A DNA stretch of 64,000 bases from Cordia subcordata (lineage: Eukaryota; Streptophyta; Magnoliopsida; Boraginales; Cordiaceae): the NCBI GenBank assembly GCA_028554755.1, contig JAPTOF010000020.1, forward strand, positions 997,001-1,061,000, written 5' to 3'. Numbering within the stretch: position 1 is the stretch's first letter; the number at the start of each line of letters is the position of its first letter. The translations under genes were made by a program, and so were the position numbers. The notes below the pieces were generated by a model. That model saw only the letters and a list, made by a program, of their open reading frames with translations. It was not told the DNA's origin and did not search any database. Of this stretch, positions 44,687 through 55,757 are shown in pieces.

Positions 44687-44880
44687 CTAGGGTTAGTGAG
44701 AAGCCTTTTGCTGAAGAAGAAGAGGGCTTTTGGATCTTTCCTTTCGTTTTTTGAGCTCAACACCAAACGACCCGAAATCTTTAACGGGCGTGAGTCGGTT
44801 ATGTTTTATCCGCCCGTTTCGCTGACACCGATTGTAATCTGGGTCGGTTTAGATTGGAAGGTCGGAAAGAAAATTTTAAA
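44687..44880 (-). promoter_or_regulatory. Probable first leader exon of PRP16
   Basis: On the minus strand, CT-rich leader-like sequence ends TCACTAACCCTAG|GTATAT. AAACCCTAG-type text is common in leaders of plant housekeeping genes, and a good donor follows. A second candidate leader exon ends at about 45322 (CTCTCCAAG|GTAACACC). Which one is used cannot be decided here. Confidence 0.4.
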
Positions 44881-46213
44881 TTAATTATGCATTTTAAGTA
44901 TTAAAAATTAAAAAATAAATAAATAATTCACAATAATCCAACAAAAATTCCTATATATATAAACCTATAAATATCTTCACCATCACACATAACCCACAAG
45001 GGTGCCCCCAGCGACCCTAGTACACTAAAAGGGAAATAGCATACTTTTGCTTTCAATTTCGAACTGAAAGTGATCCAAATCGTTGTGAACTAGTCCATTT
45101 AATGTATCGAAGAATTCCAACCCACCTTGAAAAGATTTTGCCCAAAGACTAATTATGAGTTTATTTTTCATGTGTTGGTGTCGGTTAATGTTTGTGTAAT
45201 ATATGATGAACGTTGTAATATGTGTCTAAATAAAGATTTTTTATTCAAAAAGAATTAAAAGAAATATATTTAGCTCATCAAGAACAAAAACAACCGCTAC
45301 AAAATTCTATGGTGTTACCTTGGAGAGGAGAAGAAGATGAATCGAATTGTGATGCCCAATTTGCTGAGTGCTTCTTGATTTCTAAGTGGGGAGAAGAGGG
45401 TTTCAGTTTTAGGCACAACAAGTGATCAATTAGCGTTTTCTTTTTCTTATTTTCTTTTCTTGGGTCATTTTTTCTTTCTTAGGTTATATTTAGTTTTGGT
45501 ATATACCATGTGGATTTGAAGCCAGGTTAAAAATTCACCTAAAATAGAAAAAATAAAATAAAATATAAGAAAATAGCATAACACGTAAGTGAAAAATTAA
45601 CACTAGTATTTAATGGTGTGTAAAATTTTCACTTTTTTCTTAAGTTTAAGCCTTTTCATTAAAAATTTTGAAGGCTTATTTAATTCCATATTTTACGAAG
45701 TTCAAGCCTTAAATTTATCTTTTTTCCTTGAAAAAAGATGTTCTTTTATCAAAAATTATATTTTGTACAATAAGTATTTCATTTGATCTTAGAAAAATGT
45801 TAAATCTCTTGAAAAGAAATTCAAAATCATCTTTTTTCAAAAGTCAAAAATTTAATTTTTGGGAAAAAATTTAGACGTTAGTTTTTTTCAATAAATAAAT
45901 TCAAAATGAGCCCTATATATATGTTCTGAAATTAGCTCAATGAATGAAGAAGTGATTAATTAAAAAAAATCTTAATTGTTAATTTTAACTTATAATTTCG
46001 AACAAATTAATAAAATAAAACCTACTGTATAACGAAAAAGATTGCGTGTATATCTAACGTTTGTAACAACATTTCATCTCAGTTTCAAGTGAATTTTTCA
46101 CGAAAAAAATATTTTGTTGTTGGCTATAAGATTCAAATTAGATGTTGAATGAGATTTTCTTTGGTGTTACTAAATTAGCGATCCTAGCTACTTTTCTATG
46201 ATCTATTACATTG
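44881..46213. other. Intergenic, upstream of PRP16
   Basis: AT-rich. The block 45319-45430 is less AT-rich and, on the minus strand, looks like a CT-rich leader ending in a donor. It could be an alternative PRP16 first exon. The remainder shows nothing recognisable. Confidence 0.4.
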
Positions 46214-47349
46214 TATTACTAAACTATTTTAGCTAGTCCTATTTTGACCATTAAATTATTTTTTATTTCAAAAGAACCATTAATTTATCAAAATGATCCT
46301 ATTTTGATCATAGGACTTTTTTTTGTTTCAAAAGGACCATTATCTTTCCAAGTGGTCCCATTTAGGCCATTCCATTTAAAAAAACATAACAAATTAGGTG
46401 AAAATATAAATGTTTAAAAATTACATGACTTGAGTATTCTTTTTAAATTTTTAATTAATTTTCAATATTCTTTTATTTCTATCTCTTTATTCTATTATTT
46501 TCTTCTTTTTTAAAATCTCCTCCATCTCTTTTCTTCTTTTTCAATTTTTGCTTTTTTTACTTTCTTATTTTCATAAGATAATAAATTACAAGTATCTGTT
46601 TGCTTTAAATTTTTAATTTTACTTTGGCTAAAAGTGAAAATTTATGATAACAATACACTCATTAAGATTATGAGGAAAACACTCTCATCATGAGAGATGC
46701 ACTTCATATGAGTTGGCTTATTATTTCAAAATAATAAAAAATAAAAATAATAGTAATATTTTTATTAAAAATTAGGCACCACTCACACAAACGTGGCTAT
46801 ACCACTAATTTCAAGATATATTTAAGTTTGAATATCTTGTTATGTTATAAAAAAAATATTTTTGATTCAGAATATTTAATATCTATTTTAATATAAAAGT
46901 TGCTATTATAATAAGAGACTAAATCATATGAAGTGCACCTCCTCACGACGAGAGTGTCCCTCCTGTGATCGCAATGAGTATAATATTATTTTAATTTTTT
47001 ATTTTTAGCCAAAGTAAAATAAAAATTGTAGGAAAAATTATTGTAACTTATTATCTTATGGAAATAAGAAAGTAAAACAAGCAAGAAGAAAAAGAGAGAA
47101 AGGAGAGAAGGAAAAAAAATAAAAGAATAAATAGATAGAAATAAATGGAGATTGAAAATTAATTAAAATTTAAGAGGAAAAAATACTCAAGTCATTCAAT
47201 TTTCAAGTATTTAAATTTCACCACAATTTGTTAAGTTTTTTTTTTTTAAATGAAATGACTTAAATGAGAACATTTTAAAAAACTAATGGTCGTTTTAAAA
47301 CAAAAAATAATGCAATGGCCAAGACAAGACTAGGTAAGTAGTTTAGTGA
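46214..47349. repeat. Long inverted repeat (foldback element)
   Basis: Left arm of about 46214-46735 and right arm of about 46905-47349 are complementary along most of their length. Matched pairs include ATTACTAAACTA with TAGTTTAGTGAT, ACTTTCTTATTTTCATAAGATAATAA with its complement near 47046-47075, and GAGATGCACTTCATATGA with TCATATGAAGTGCACCTC. The spacer is about 170 bp. The left arm has an internal duplication (ATTTCAAAAGAACCATTA and GTTTCAAAAGGACCATTA). No transposase is present. It fits a foldback or MULE-type non-autonomous element. The target duplication is unclear. Confidence 0.8.
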
Positions 47350-47575
47350 TCTCTAAAACAATTTATCTTTTTGCATATATACTTGCATATATTTGACATC
47401 TATGTTTTCTTATGTGACAAAGCCATCTGCTAATGCATGGAGCAGTAAATATGATTTGTCTGCTTGAATCCCATTGTAGGCTTCTAAATCATTACTAATG
47501 AAAAATCAATCCAGACGAGCCATTAGTCCATAATTCAAAAAGGGGTACCTCTGTATCCGTAAGTTTCACGACCTT

Positions 47576-47699
47576 TTAGGAGCCTATTTAGCTATACTTA
47601 TTTTATATCTTATAAGCTCTTAGAAAAAAATAACTCTTCACATGCTTTTACTTATTTGTAATTTATAAGCCCCAAATAAGCTTAGCCAAACAGCTGAGA
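47576..47699. mobile_element. Small MITE-like inverted repeat
   Basis: About 124 bp. The left end GGAGCCTATTTAGCTATACTT pairs with the right end AAGCTTAGCCAAACAGCT, with further inner pairing (CTTATAAGCTC and ATTTATAAGCCCC). Non-coding. Confidence 0.55.
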
Positions 47700-48960
47700 A
47701 GCTTGTGCTTAGAGAAAAGGATACAGTTTCCTGGAATTTGCTTATCAGGAGACCAATTGTGCATAGCCGGAAATGGAAAACTTTAACAATGCACCCAATA
47801 TATTGATTAGGAAAACATAACTGGAAAAGAAAAGGGGAAGGAAAAAAAAAAAAAAAAGAAAGAAGATAAAATATCGATCTTTACCAGTAATTATGTCTAA
47901 ACAACTATTACGTCCTATTAAATGAAAGAATATACTATGATGCACCCAATTAACAATCTTTACTACTAGAGCATCCTCTACTTTCCTTGAGTATGAGTAT
48001 CTCTTATAGTAGCTTCTTTTTTTTTAACCTATTAAGGAAATCATATCTATTTACGTCACGTGCCTTTTCCTGTTAGTTATTGCATCGACTTAGCATACTA
48101 CAAATTGAGCCGTGTGGCTTGAATTGTTTTATAATTTATCAAACGGGTAAGCAGCTGCAGCTATTACACACACATACATAGATACATATAAATACATACA
48201 TATATACATATACATACATATATATATATATATATAGTACATAGGGAGTTTTTAGGCTGTGCAATGCAATTTATATGTGAAACTTACAAATCTCTTTTCT
48301 GATTAATTCTATATATTATTTTACTAGTACAGTGCTGATATCCTGTCCACAGTCGGAGGTGTTTTTAGCTTGAGAGCAGGTGTATACTCGTCTCCTTTGA
48401 CTCAATAGCACTAAACCATTTGATATACGTAGTTATGATCAGATAATGATTTATATAATTTGTCACTTCTAATAATTATCATACGCTCTTGTCTAAGAAT
48501 CTGCTTGGTCCAAATTTTAGACGCTTAATAATGTTTTTAGTAAGTTTAAAAGTTGAAACTAGCCTGTTTAGTTTATTTTTAAAAGTGCTTTTACATAAAA
48601 GTTAAAGCTAAAAAGATATGAAAAACTAAAAACTCTAAATTAGAACTTTTTGGGAAAGTTATTTGAGAAACTTTTTTTTTAACATCATTTCGCTTTCTTT
48701 CTTGTTTCTCAACAATATTACTCTATAATTTTGAAATTTTAATATTGCTCTCAGTGTCGCTACAAGCTTAACTCTTAAAATATCAAACCAAACAATTAAT
48801 GACAATTATCAAAACTCTACTGTCAAAAGTTCTACAGTTCTACAGTTGAACAGCTAAAATCTTACAATCGAGCGAAACAAAACCTAACTTAACTATTTAC
48901 TGAAAAAACTAAGCTATTGCCTAACCTCATATCATAACATGCGAAATTATATTGAAATAC
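47700..48960. other. Intergenic with microsatellite
   Basis: AT-rich, with an (ACAT/AT)n microsatellite at 48168-48237 and a poly-A run near 47840-47858. MITE-like text (AGCCTGTTTAGTTT, then ACAAAACCTAAC) brackets about 48562-48894, but the ends are weak. Confidence 0.5.
48168..48237. repeat. ACATA/AT microsatellite
   Basis: Mixed CACA, ATACATA and AT dinucleotide repeats, the last part a clean (AT)n run. Confidence 0.9.
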
Positions 48961-48994
48961 TAATTAAAGCTTCATTTGCACATCCATTGATCCA

Positions 48995-49192
48995 GTGGTG
49001 ATGGCGTTTTTGGATAAGTTGTGTGAACTCCTGGAATGCATTCGGAGAAAATGGACGCTGAGCATGACTGGTCGCCCCCGGGCGGTGTCGAGATATGACG
49101 AGATCCGTGCACAAACAGAACACCCTGTAAAGGCTTTTGGATGGGCAATTAGAGACGAATCAGACGCTCTCGCACCTTTCAAGTTTTCTTAG
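48995..49192 (+). pseudogene. Damaged first exon of the CAD-like gene
   Basis: The frame contains TEHPVKAFGWAIRDESDALAPFKFS, the N-terminal block of cinnamyl-alcohol-dehydrogenase-like proteins. Family members start with Met a few residues before EHPVKAFGW. Here the nearest ATG (49093) is out of frame, and the in-frame ATG is 48995, adding about 40 residues unlike the family (LDKLCELLECIRRKW). At the 3' end, TTTTCTTAGTATAC replaces an expected AG|GT donor. Using TTA|GTATAC would create a TAG stop at the junction. A weaker donor CAA|GTTTTC at 49182 would restore the frame with loss of a few residues. Decay or a rearranged start are both possible. Confidence 0.6.
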
Positions 49193-49228
49193 TATACATG
49201 TTTTGGTTTGGTTTCAAACTTACTTTAA

Positions 49229-49455
49229 AGCTCGTTTGGATTGTTTTTTTTTATAAAAATACATTTTTTTAGAAATTTTCTAAAAAAATACCTTTTTAGT
49301 AATTGGAAATTCTAACTTCCAAAAAAATTTGTATTTGAGCTTTTTTAGAATTTCAAGTTTTTTTAAAGCTAAGCCAAATAATTATTGTGAAAAGAATATA
49401 ATTTTTTCTAAAAAAATATATTTTTTCCCTTAAAAAAATAAGTCCAAACAGGCCC
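49229..49455. mobile_element. Tourist-like MITE in the CAD-like intron
   Basis: About 227 bp, almost the same length as the element at 2947. The left end is GCTCGTTTGGATTG after TAA and the right end is AAGTCCAAACAGGCCC. It inserted between the first-exon remnant and the main exon of the CAD-like gene. Confidence 0.7.
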
Positions 49456-49941
49456 ATATACTAGATCAAATTAGTTGGTTTTTGTTAGAGAGTAACCAAT
49501 TGTTTCTAGTCATATAAAATAGCCAAATCAAACCAACATCTCTAAAGTTGGTTTGTTTTGGTTTTGGTTTTTTATAGAAAAAATTATAATTTTATCAAAA
49601 AAATTAAAAAGCGAAGAAAATAAAATTTTATCCAATAATTTCAAGGCAAGGAACGTCCATATTACATGTTTAACTAATGTACATATAAAATTAGCGACGG
49701 ATATAGTTATTACAAGATTAACCAATATATACATAAAATTAGGAATAAATATAGTTCGATTCAGTTGGTTTGGTTTGTGAATTTATTACAAACCAAACCA
49801 AACCAATCATTTAGTTTTCATTTGAAAATAACCGGTTGATATTTAACCTTGTAAAAAAATAACAAAACCAATCCAAAATTTTCGGTTAGTTTAGATTGGT
49901 TTGATTGGATTAATCTACCCCATGTTCACCCCTCTTCCCAG
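49456..49941 (+). other. Rest of the CAD-like intron
   Basis: AT-rich with many GGTTTGGTTT / AAACCAAACC runs (for example 49763-49805). The acceptor is CCTCTTCCCAG at 49931-49941. Confidence 0.5.
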
Positions 49942-50926
49942 GAGAGCAACAGGCGATTATGATGCAACCTTGAAGGTATTATATTGTGGAGTTTCTCATA
50001 CAGACCTTCATTACATCAAGAATGAGTGGGGCCGATGGGACTATCCTCTCGTCCCAGGGCATGAGATTGTTGGCGTCGTGATAGAGGTCGGCAGCAAGGT
50101 ACACAAGTTCAACGTTGGGGACAAAGTTGGCGTCGGGTCCTTGGTTAATGCTTGTGGCGAATGCCCACTGTGTGATAATGATCTTGAAAATTTCTGTCGC
50201 AATCTGATCCCAACCTACAACGGAGAGTATCATGGAACTCCAACGTATGGAGGCTTCTCCAATATCATGGTTGTGGATCAACATTTCGCGATTCGTTGGC
50301 CTGCTGGACTGCCTCTGGATTCCGGGGCTCCTCTTCTTGTCGCCGGAATCGCAGTTTATAGCCCCCTGAAGTATTGTAAACTCAACAATCCGGAAATGCA
50401 CGTTGGCGTGGTTGGGTTAGGCGGGCTAGGCCCTCTGGCGGTCAAAATCGCCAAGGCATTTGGCGCAGAAGTCACGGTTATTAGTACTAATCCCAGCAAC
50501 AAGACCTACGTCCTTGAGTATCTTGGCGCGGATCATTTCTCGGTTAGCCCCGACGAGAAGCAAATGGCGGAATATGCTGAAACAATGGATGGTATCCTTG
50601 ACACCGCCCCTGAGACTCATCCTCTCAACCCACTGATAGACATGTTGAATTATCAGGGAGTTGTCGACATGCCCGGGGCACCCGGCAGGCCATTTGAGTT
50701 GCCGGTCTTGCCTATGCTCTTGAAGAGGAAGATTATTGCAGCCAGATGTGTTGGCGGGCTGAAGGAGACACAAGAAATGATCGACTTTGCAGTGGAGAAC
50801 AAAATAACTGCAGACGTTGAGGTTATATCTATAGACTATGTCAACACTGCCATGGCTTGTCTCGCAAAAGGTGAAGCCAGGTACAGATACGTCATCGACA
50901 TCGCAAACACATTGAAGGAAGCCTGA
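49942..50926 (+). CDS. CAD-like MDR reductase lacking catalytic zinc ligands
   Basis: The main exon, from the acceptor at 49941, encodes RATGDYDATLKVLYCG to NTLKEA, about 327 aa, intact to the stop. It matches medium-chain dehydrogenases of the plant CAD/8-hydroxygeraniol-oxidoreductase group. Structural-zinc cysteines are kept (ACGECPLCDNDLENFC). The Rossmann motif is VGLGGLGPLAVKIAKAFG, with the usual H after GLGGxG replaced by P. Two of three catalytic-zinc ligands are changed: family CGICHSD is CGVSHTD here (Cys to Ser), and family PLLCAG is PLLVAG (Cys to Val). Histidine in GHEIVG remains. It could be a non-canonical zinc-free reductase, as described for some alkaloid-pathway CAD relatives, or a decaying gene, because exon 1 looks damaged. 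Substrate unknown. Confidence 0.85.
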
Positions 50927-51152
50927 TTAATAATCTGAGCATAATGTAGCTCGGAAACATGTTTATTATGCAATAAGTTGAAATTAATGTAAAAGATGAC
51001 TCTTTAATTTCCTTGCCAAAATGTAATAAGTTGAAATAAATGTCAGATACCGATGCACAGGAAGCTTACTAAATTTCATAACATCAAATATGAGTGAAAT
51101 TCGAAACCCAAAAAAAAAAAAAAAAAAAGAGTCCGGGCTAGGCAAGTTATTG

Positions 51153-51220
51153 TTAGACGGAGAGAGAACAATATATGAAAGCACACATGAAAAACCGGCA
51201 TCTGTTCTCTCTCCGTCTAA
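51153..51220. repeat. 18-bp perfect inverted repeat over the PBE1 stop
   Basis: TTAGACGGAGAGAGAACA (51153-51170) and its exact complement TGTTCTCTCTCCGTCTAA (51203-51220) are separated by 32 bp. The right arm covers the stop codon of the proteasome beta5 gene on the minus strand (51217-51219) and the start of its 3' untranslated region. An A-run of about 20 lies just beyond at 51107-51128. Confidence 0.9.
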
Positions 51221-54200
51221 GAAGACCCTGAAGCTTCAGCCATTTCCTGTTCAACCGCTGGTGCTTCAACAGGGTAGTACTTGTAGTAAAGTTCTCCAAC
51301 ATCATCGCCCGATAGCTTTTTCCATCCATCTGGTCCAACGTGATAAACTAACACAGATAGTGCCAAGATCAGCAAGACACATAAGACGAGAAAGAAGAGA
51401 ACTGGAGCAGAAAAGAGGTGAGGAAGAGAAAGGAAAATGAGATCAAGAAGTGTACCGCTGGCTACACCACCACTGGCTCCATCTCTGAATGTAGCATGAT
51501 AAATAGCTCGTCTAGCTAGTTCAGCAGCTTCTTCGACAGACATATCGTAGCGATAACTACACAAATAAATGGTTAGAAGACAATGAATAAGGTAGAAGAA
51601 TACATGGAGACACTTAAAAAGAGAATACAAGCAACCGAAAAAAGCATGAAGATGCTGACACATGGCACAAAATTATTAGATGTTGAAAACTAATAACTTT
51701 CTACAAGAATTGAATGTAAAACCAAGTAGGTTGTCATCAACATAAGATAGCAGTCACCAAATAATAATTATTTCGTCAGCCAATAGAAGTTACAATCTCT
51801 AACCACTTGGTCATTTGAATCAAAATAGAGAACAGAGAACACACCCGTTATCAAGAACACCATAAGCATATGGTGAACCAGACCCAACAGAAAATCTGGT
51901 TCCCTTAAGTCGTCCTCCTTCACTGTCTACGTAATATAAACCTGGACCCTACAGCACAAAAGTGAAAAGGGCTATACAAGGTAGCGAGTTGGATATGGTC
52001 ATGCTAAAAGGAATTTGTTGTTACCTGTTCATCCCAGCCAGCGATCATGGTCCCAACAGACAAACCCATTCCCCGGTAATGGTAGAGAATGTTTGCCAGC
52101 AACTTTGAAGCTCCAGTAACCGAAATTCTCCTCTTGTTAGCTAGTTCATGTAAACGGCACTGAAGCATGCAAGAGAATCTCTAATTAGCTCCTCTGACAA
52201 TGTCTATTATAGGAATCAACAGTTGTGAATATTTTTAACTCGAAATAATAAATGTATCATGCCATGAATCTAACATCTAAAACAACAATTGTCCCAGCTT
52301 GGATATAGACAGCTATTTTCGTAGAAAGACATCATGGCAAATATTTTGTGTCAAAAGTTAGGATGCTAAAAACTGAAATAGCCTCAAGAAGTGAAATCAT
52401 ATCCAATCTAGAGGAAGTGCCTCGTATCTAACTTGTTCAGCACTATATGCACCGTATGCAATGGACTACTTTTTTCCATATATCAAAACAGAAGCAGGTT
52501 GACTAATGCATTGCAAGTGTAATAAAACCAAAAGTGGTTTATTAAAAGGTTTACTGCAGACCAGACAAAAGAATATGACTAGAAACCTTAATTCCAAGAT
52601 TTCTGTGCCAGAATTGACAGTCAGCAGCTCCTCCAGCCATTGTCCCAAGCATGTAAGGGTTGATTTCAATGATCTTCTTGACAGATTGAGATGCTGCAGT
52701 TAACCAGTTAACAACAAGACAATGGTCATTTCGAACCAGAAACTAAATGAAAGAAATTAGATGCAAAAATTAAAATTACTGATGTGCAATAAGAGTAAGT
52801 TTGCCTAAAGCATATCATCTTTATCACCAGACATGAATCTAAAACTGAGCTATTAGATTTTAGACAAGATATGTAGTCATGGCACAATGCATTAGAAACA
52901 TGCTGAAGTTTTCACAAAATCTTTTGCAAACCCCATGAATAGGTCTGAGATCTACACCTAAGAATTGAAAAGTCTGAATGAGTAATTTTAGACAAGATAT
53001 GTAGACGAGGTACAATGCATTAGAAACATGCTGAAGTTTTCACAAGATATTTAGATTTTAGACGAGGTATGTAGTCATGGTACAATGCATTGGAAACATG
53101 CTGAAGTTTTCACAAAATCTTTTGCAAACCCCATGAATAGGTCTGAGATCTATGCCTAAGAATTGAAAGGTCTGAATGAGTAACTTTGCATAATGTTTGC
53201 AGTGAAGCGCTAAAGAAATCGAATTTCATGGGTGAAAAGCATTAGCTGCCTCTAACAACTTATTCATGTTAGTCAAGAGAACCTACAACTAACGTAGACC
53301 TTTTCATCTCACAACAATAACAATTCAAATGTTATGCAATAAAGAATTCCCCCTTCTCGGGACTTTTGCTTCTACTATCTTTTACGGAGGACCAAACACA
53401 TTTTTAAAATTAACAATGCCTCAATCTCCGCCTGGCTCTCTTTCCATTTACTTGGTCGATAAAGAAATTCCACAATCAATAACTGAATTCTATGCCACAC
53501 CACTTTCACATTTTATAGGAAAACATTCAAGTGTCACCAAAAGTTATCTATACCACCAAGTACAAATGTATGCAACTCAGGAAGCTAGATGGTTTATCTC
53601 TTATCTTCTGGAAATCAATAATTTATCAAAGTATTCAAATCACTTCTCTTGTATATATAAAGATCAGGATACCATGTCTTTAGCAAAAGGAAATACAATA
53701 GTAACCAGAATCCAGATGCTAATAAGAATGGGGGCAAATGAAGAAACAGTTTCATGATGCAGCTGAAAAGATGTCACTCTATAAAACTATCTGTATTATG
53801 TGATCTTCTCAGTAGGTAATTACAGAGGACCACTCATTTCATGTCAGACGCTTCTTACAAGTGAAGAGGCAATGAAAAATACCGCGAGTCCATGTAACAA
53901 TAGTTCAGCTTATAAAGGCTAACACACAAAGGAAATTCTAAGGCTCACATATATATCCTCCCATGCTAGCACGAGAATCAGCAGCAACCATGACACCTTC
54001 TTTAAAGATAAATGCTAGAGTTGTCGTCCCCTTAGCCGGCTTCACCATTTGGATTGCTTCTTTCTGAAATCCATCAAACTAAAACACACGGAAAAAACAA
54101 TTTGTTGTTGAAATCATACAGATTATATACTTTTCTACAACACAGTAGAATAATTGGATATAAACAAACTCACATCAGTAGTATCTGGAATTTGGAATGA

Positions 54201-54293
54201 TGGAGCAGTCGATATCCCATCACACAATAACTCACTAGTATTTCCCCAAAGCGGAGCAGTTGGTTCAAGCCCACTGAAGTCAAGTTTCATCAT
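51217..54293 (-). CDS. PBE1: 20S proteasome subunit beta type-5 (PBE)
   Basis: Seven coding exons, in transcript order: 54293-54174, 54078-53949, 52693-52587, 52159-52025, 51948-51845, 51556-51456, 51347-51217. They total 828 nt in continuous phase, giving 275 aa, the usual length. An N-terminal propeptide of about 57 residues ends at [11 protein letters not shown], so the mature protein starts at Thr58, the catalytic nucleophile. Asp74 (Asp17 of the mature chain, in AADSRAS) and Lys90 (Lys33, in SVKKIIEI) complete the active site. [12 protein letters not shown] is present. This subunit provides chymotrypsin-like activity in the inner rings of the 20S proteasome in cytosol and nucleus. Two ATGs lie in tandem at 54293 and 54290. 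The last intron is 108 nt and stop-free. Confidence 0.96.
52858..53183. repeat. Diverged tandem repeat in a PBE1 intron
   Basis: A unit starting TTTTAGACAAGATATGTAG occurs three times (about 52858, 52986 and 53050), the middle copy short. Shared text includes ACATGCTGAAGTTTTCACAA and CCCCATGAATAGGTCTGAG. It lies in the intron between coding exons 2 and 3. Confidence 0.85.
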
Positions 54294-54983
54294 CTTAACC
54301 TATGTAGAAAAACACAGTCAACAAACAAACAAGCAATAATTAACTTTAACTACACCAAATCAACAGACTAAAAACTGCGTGAAAAAAGTTACAAGGCGGG
54401 GAAAAAACTAAAAACTGAGCTCACTTTAACATGGGGCAATATGTGTTTTAAGTGTAGTAAAAAGAGAAAAAGAAAGTCGAATCACTATCACCGAAACACA
54501 AATGCTTTTACAAAAGGGATATTCTACCACAACTCTAAATGAACTCAATCCAAAAAGAAACACACTGCGTAACCTAAAATGAAAATTAAAAGAAGACCTG
54601 AAATGAGCCCATTAATTAATATAATGGCAATCATCACAAAATTAAAAAAAAAAAACACAAAAATACTTTAACTCCAACCCTACATGAGATCAACCCCAAA
54701 AAGAACACTTCATAGACTAAAATTAAGCTCACATTTCTAAAGAGTCAGGTCCAAGTACTTAAAACACAGACCATTCATTATCTTTCTACTTTAATTTTGT
54801 AAGCGACAAATATAGCAGTTTGCGATGACGTCAGCAATAATATAGGCATTCAAAATAAACCCATAATTAACAAAATTTATAATTAACCCCAGTCAAAAAA
54901 TTAATTACCAATCAATAAGGTAGATTTTATATACAAATGTACGCGTAAATTAAGAAACAAAAGTGAGATTGAGATATTTGTAC

Positions 54984-55080
54984 CTTTTGTTTGCTATATG
55001 GGAAATGATCTGAGAAAATTTGATGTAGAAAATGAAGTGAAAATGAGAGCAAGAGCTTTCTTGAGCTCTACGACACAGGT
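54984..55080 (-). promoter_or_regulatory. PBE1 leader exon and TATA-like box
   Basis: On the minus strand, a CT-rich leader ends CAAACAAAAG|GTACAAAT at 54984. The next exon starts at 54299 after CTACATAG, so the leader has an intron of about 0.7 kb just before the ATG. A TATTTAA box (complement of 55098-55104) lies upstream, placing the transcription start near 55070. Confidence 0.6.
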
Positions 55081-55104
55081 GTGGATTTGTTTATTGCTTA
55101 AATA

Positions 55105-55710
55105 GATACGTAGTGATCGGGTTTTGGGTCGACCCGGTTTCTTTTCTTTTTCTTTTTCTTTTTTCTTTTTTTGCCCCTTTGAAGTAAGCATGTGTTTTAA
55201 TTGAGAGAATGCATTTATTTCTTCTTTTTATGTTGGGTTCGGAAATAAGTAATTTCGGGCGTGTGAGAATTGTAAATTGGCATTTTTATCTGCTAAAATT
55301 AGTATTTTGGAAATAAGCGTAACCCAAAGTCCCAAACATTGAAAATCAAGGTAAAAGTGAACAAAAGAAAATCTTCAATTAATTAAGTTTTTTTTTTGTA
55401 TATATCTTTATACGTGATTTTTTAAGATAAAAATAATTTATATAATAACTCATGTATAGTATGGAATAATTCGTACACATTAGAAATTATATCGCTTATA
55501 TGTTTACAATAACCTTATAATTTTAAAGATTTTAACATAATAATTGCGATAATACTTAAAACAAAATAATTTTGCGTTGAGAGAATATATTTTAATGAAT
55601 TGAAAGATATACCTCCAATAGCTCCTTTCCACTCGTTTTTCTCTCATTTAGAAATGCACCCAATAAATGAATGAAGAATAATCTCGAATTCATTTTTGTT
55701 ATGACTTTTG

Positions 55711-55757
<47 letters not shown>

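Noticed and set aside
45319..45430. Separate gene start on either strand
   Set aside because: Looks like a CT-rich leader with a donor on the minus strand, but no coding sequence could be attached. Kept only as a possible alternative PRP16 first exon.
49979..50401. 140-codon minus-strand frame
   Set aside because: Antisense shadow of the CAD-like exon.
53329..53757. 142-codon plus-strand frame
   Set aside because: It lies in an intron of PBE1 (antisense), has no recognisable domain, and AT-rich codon use fits chance.
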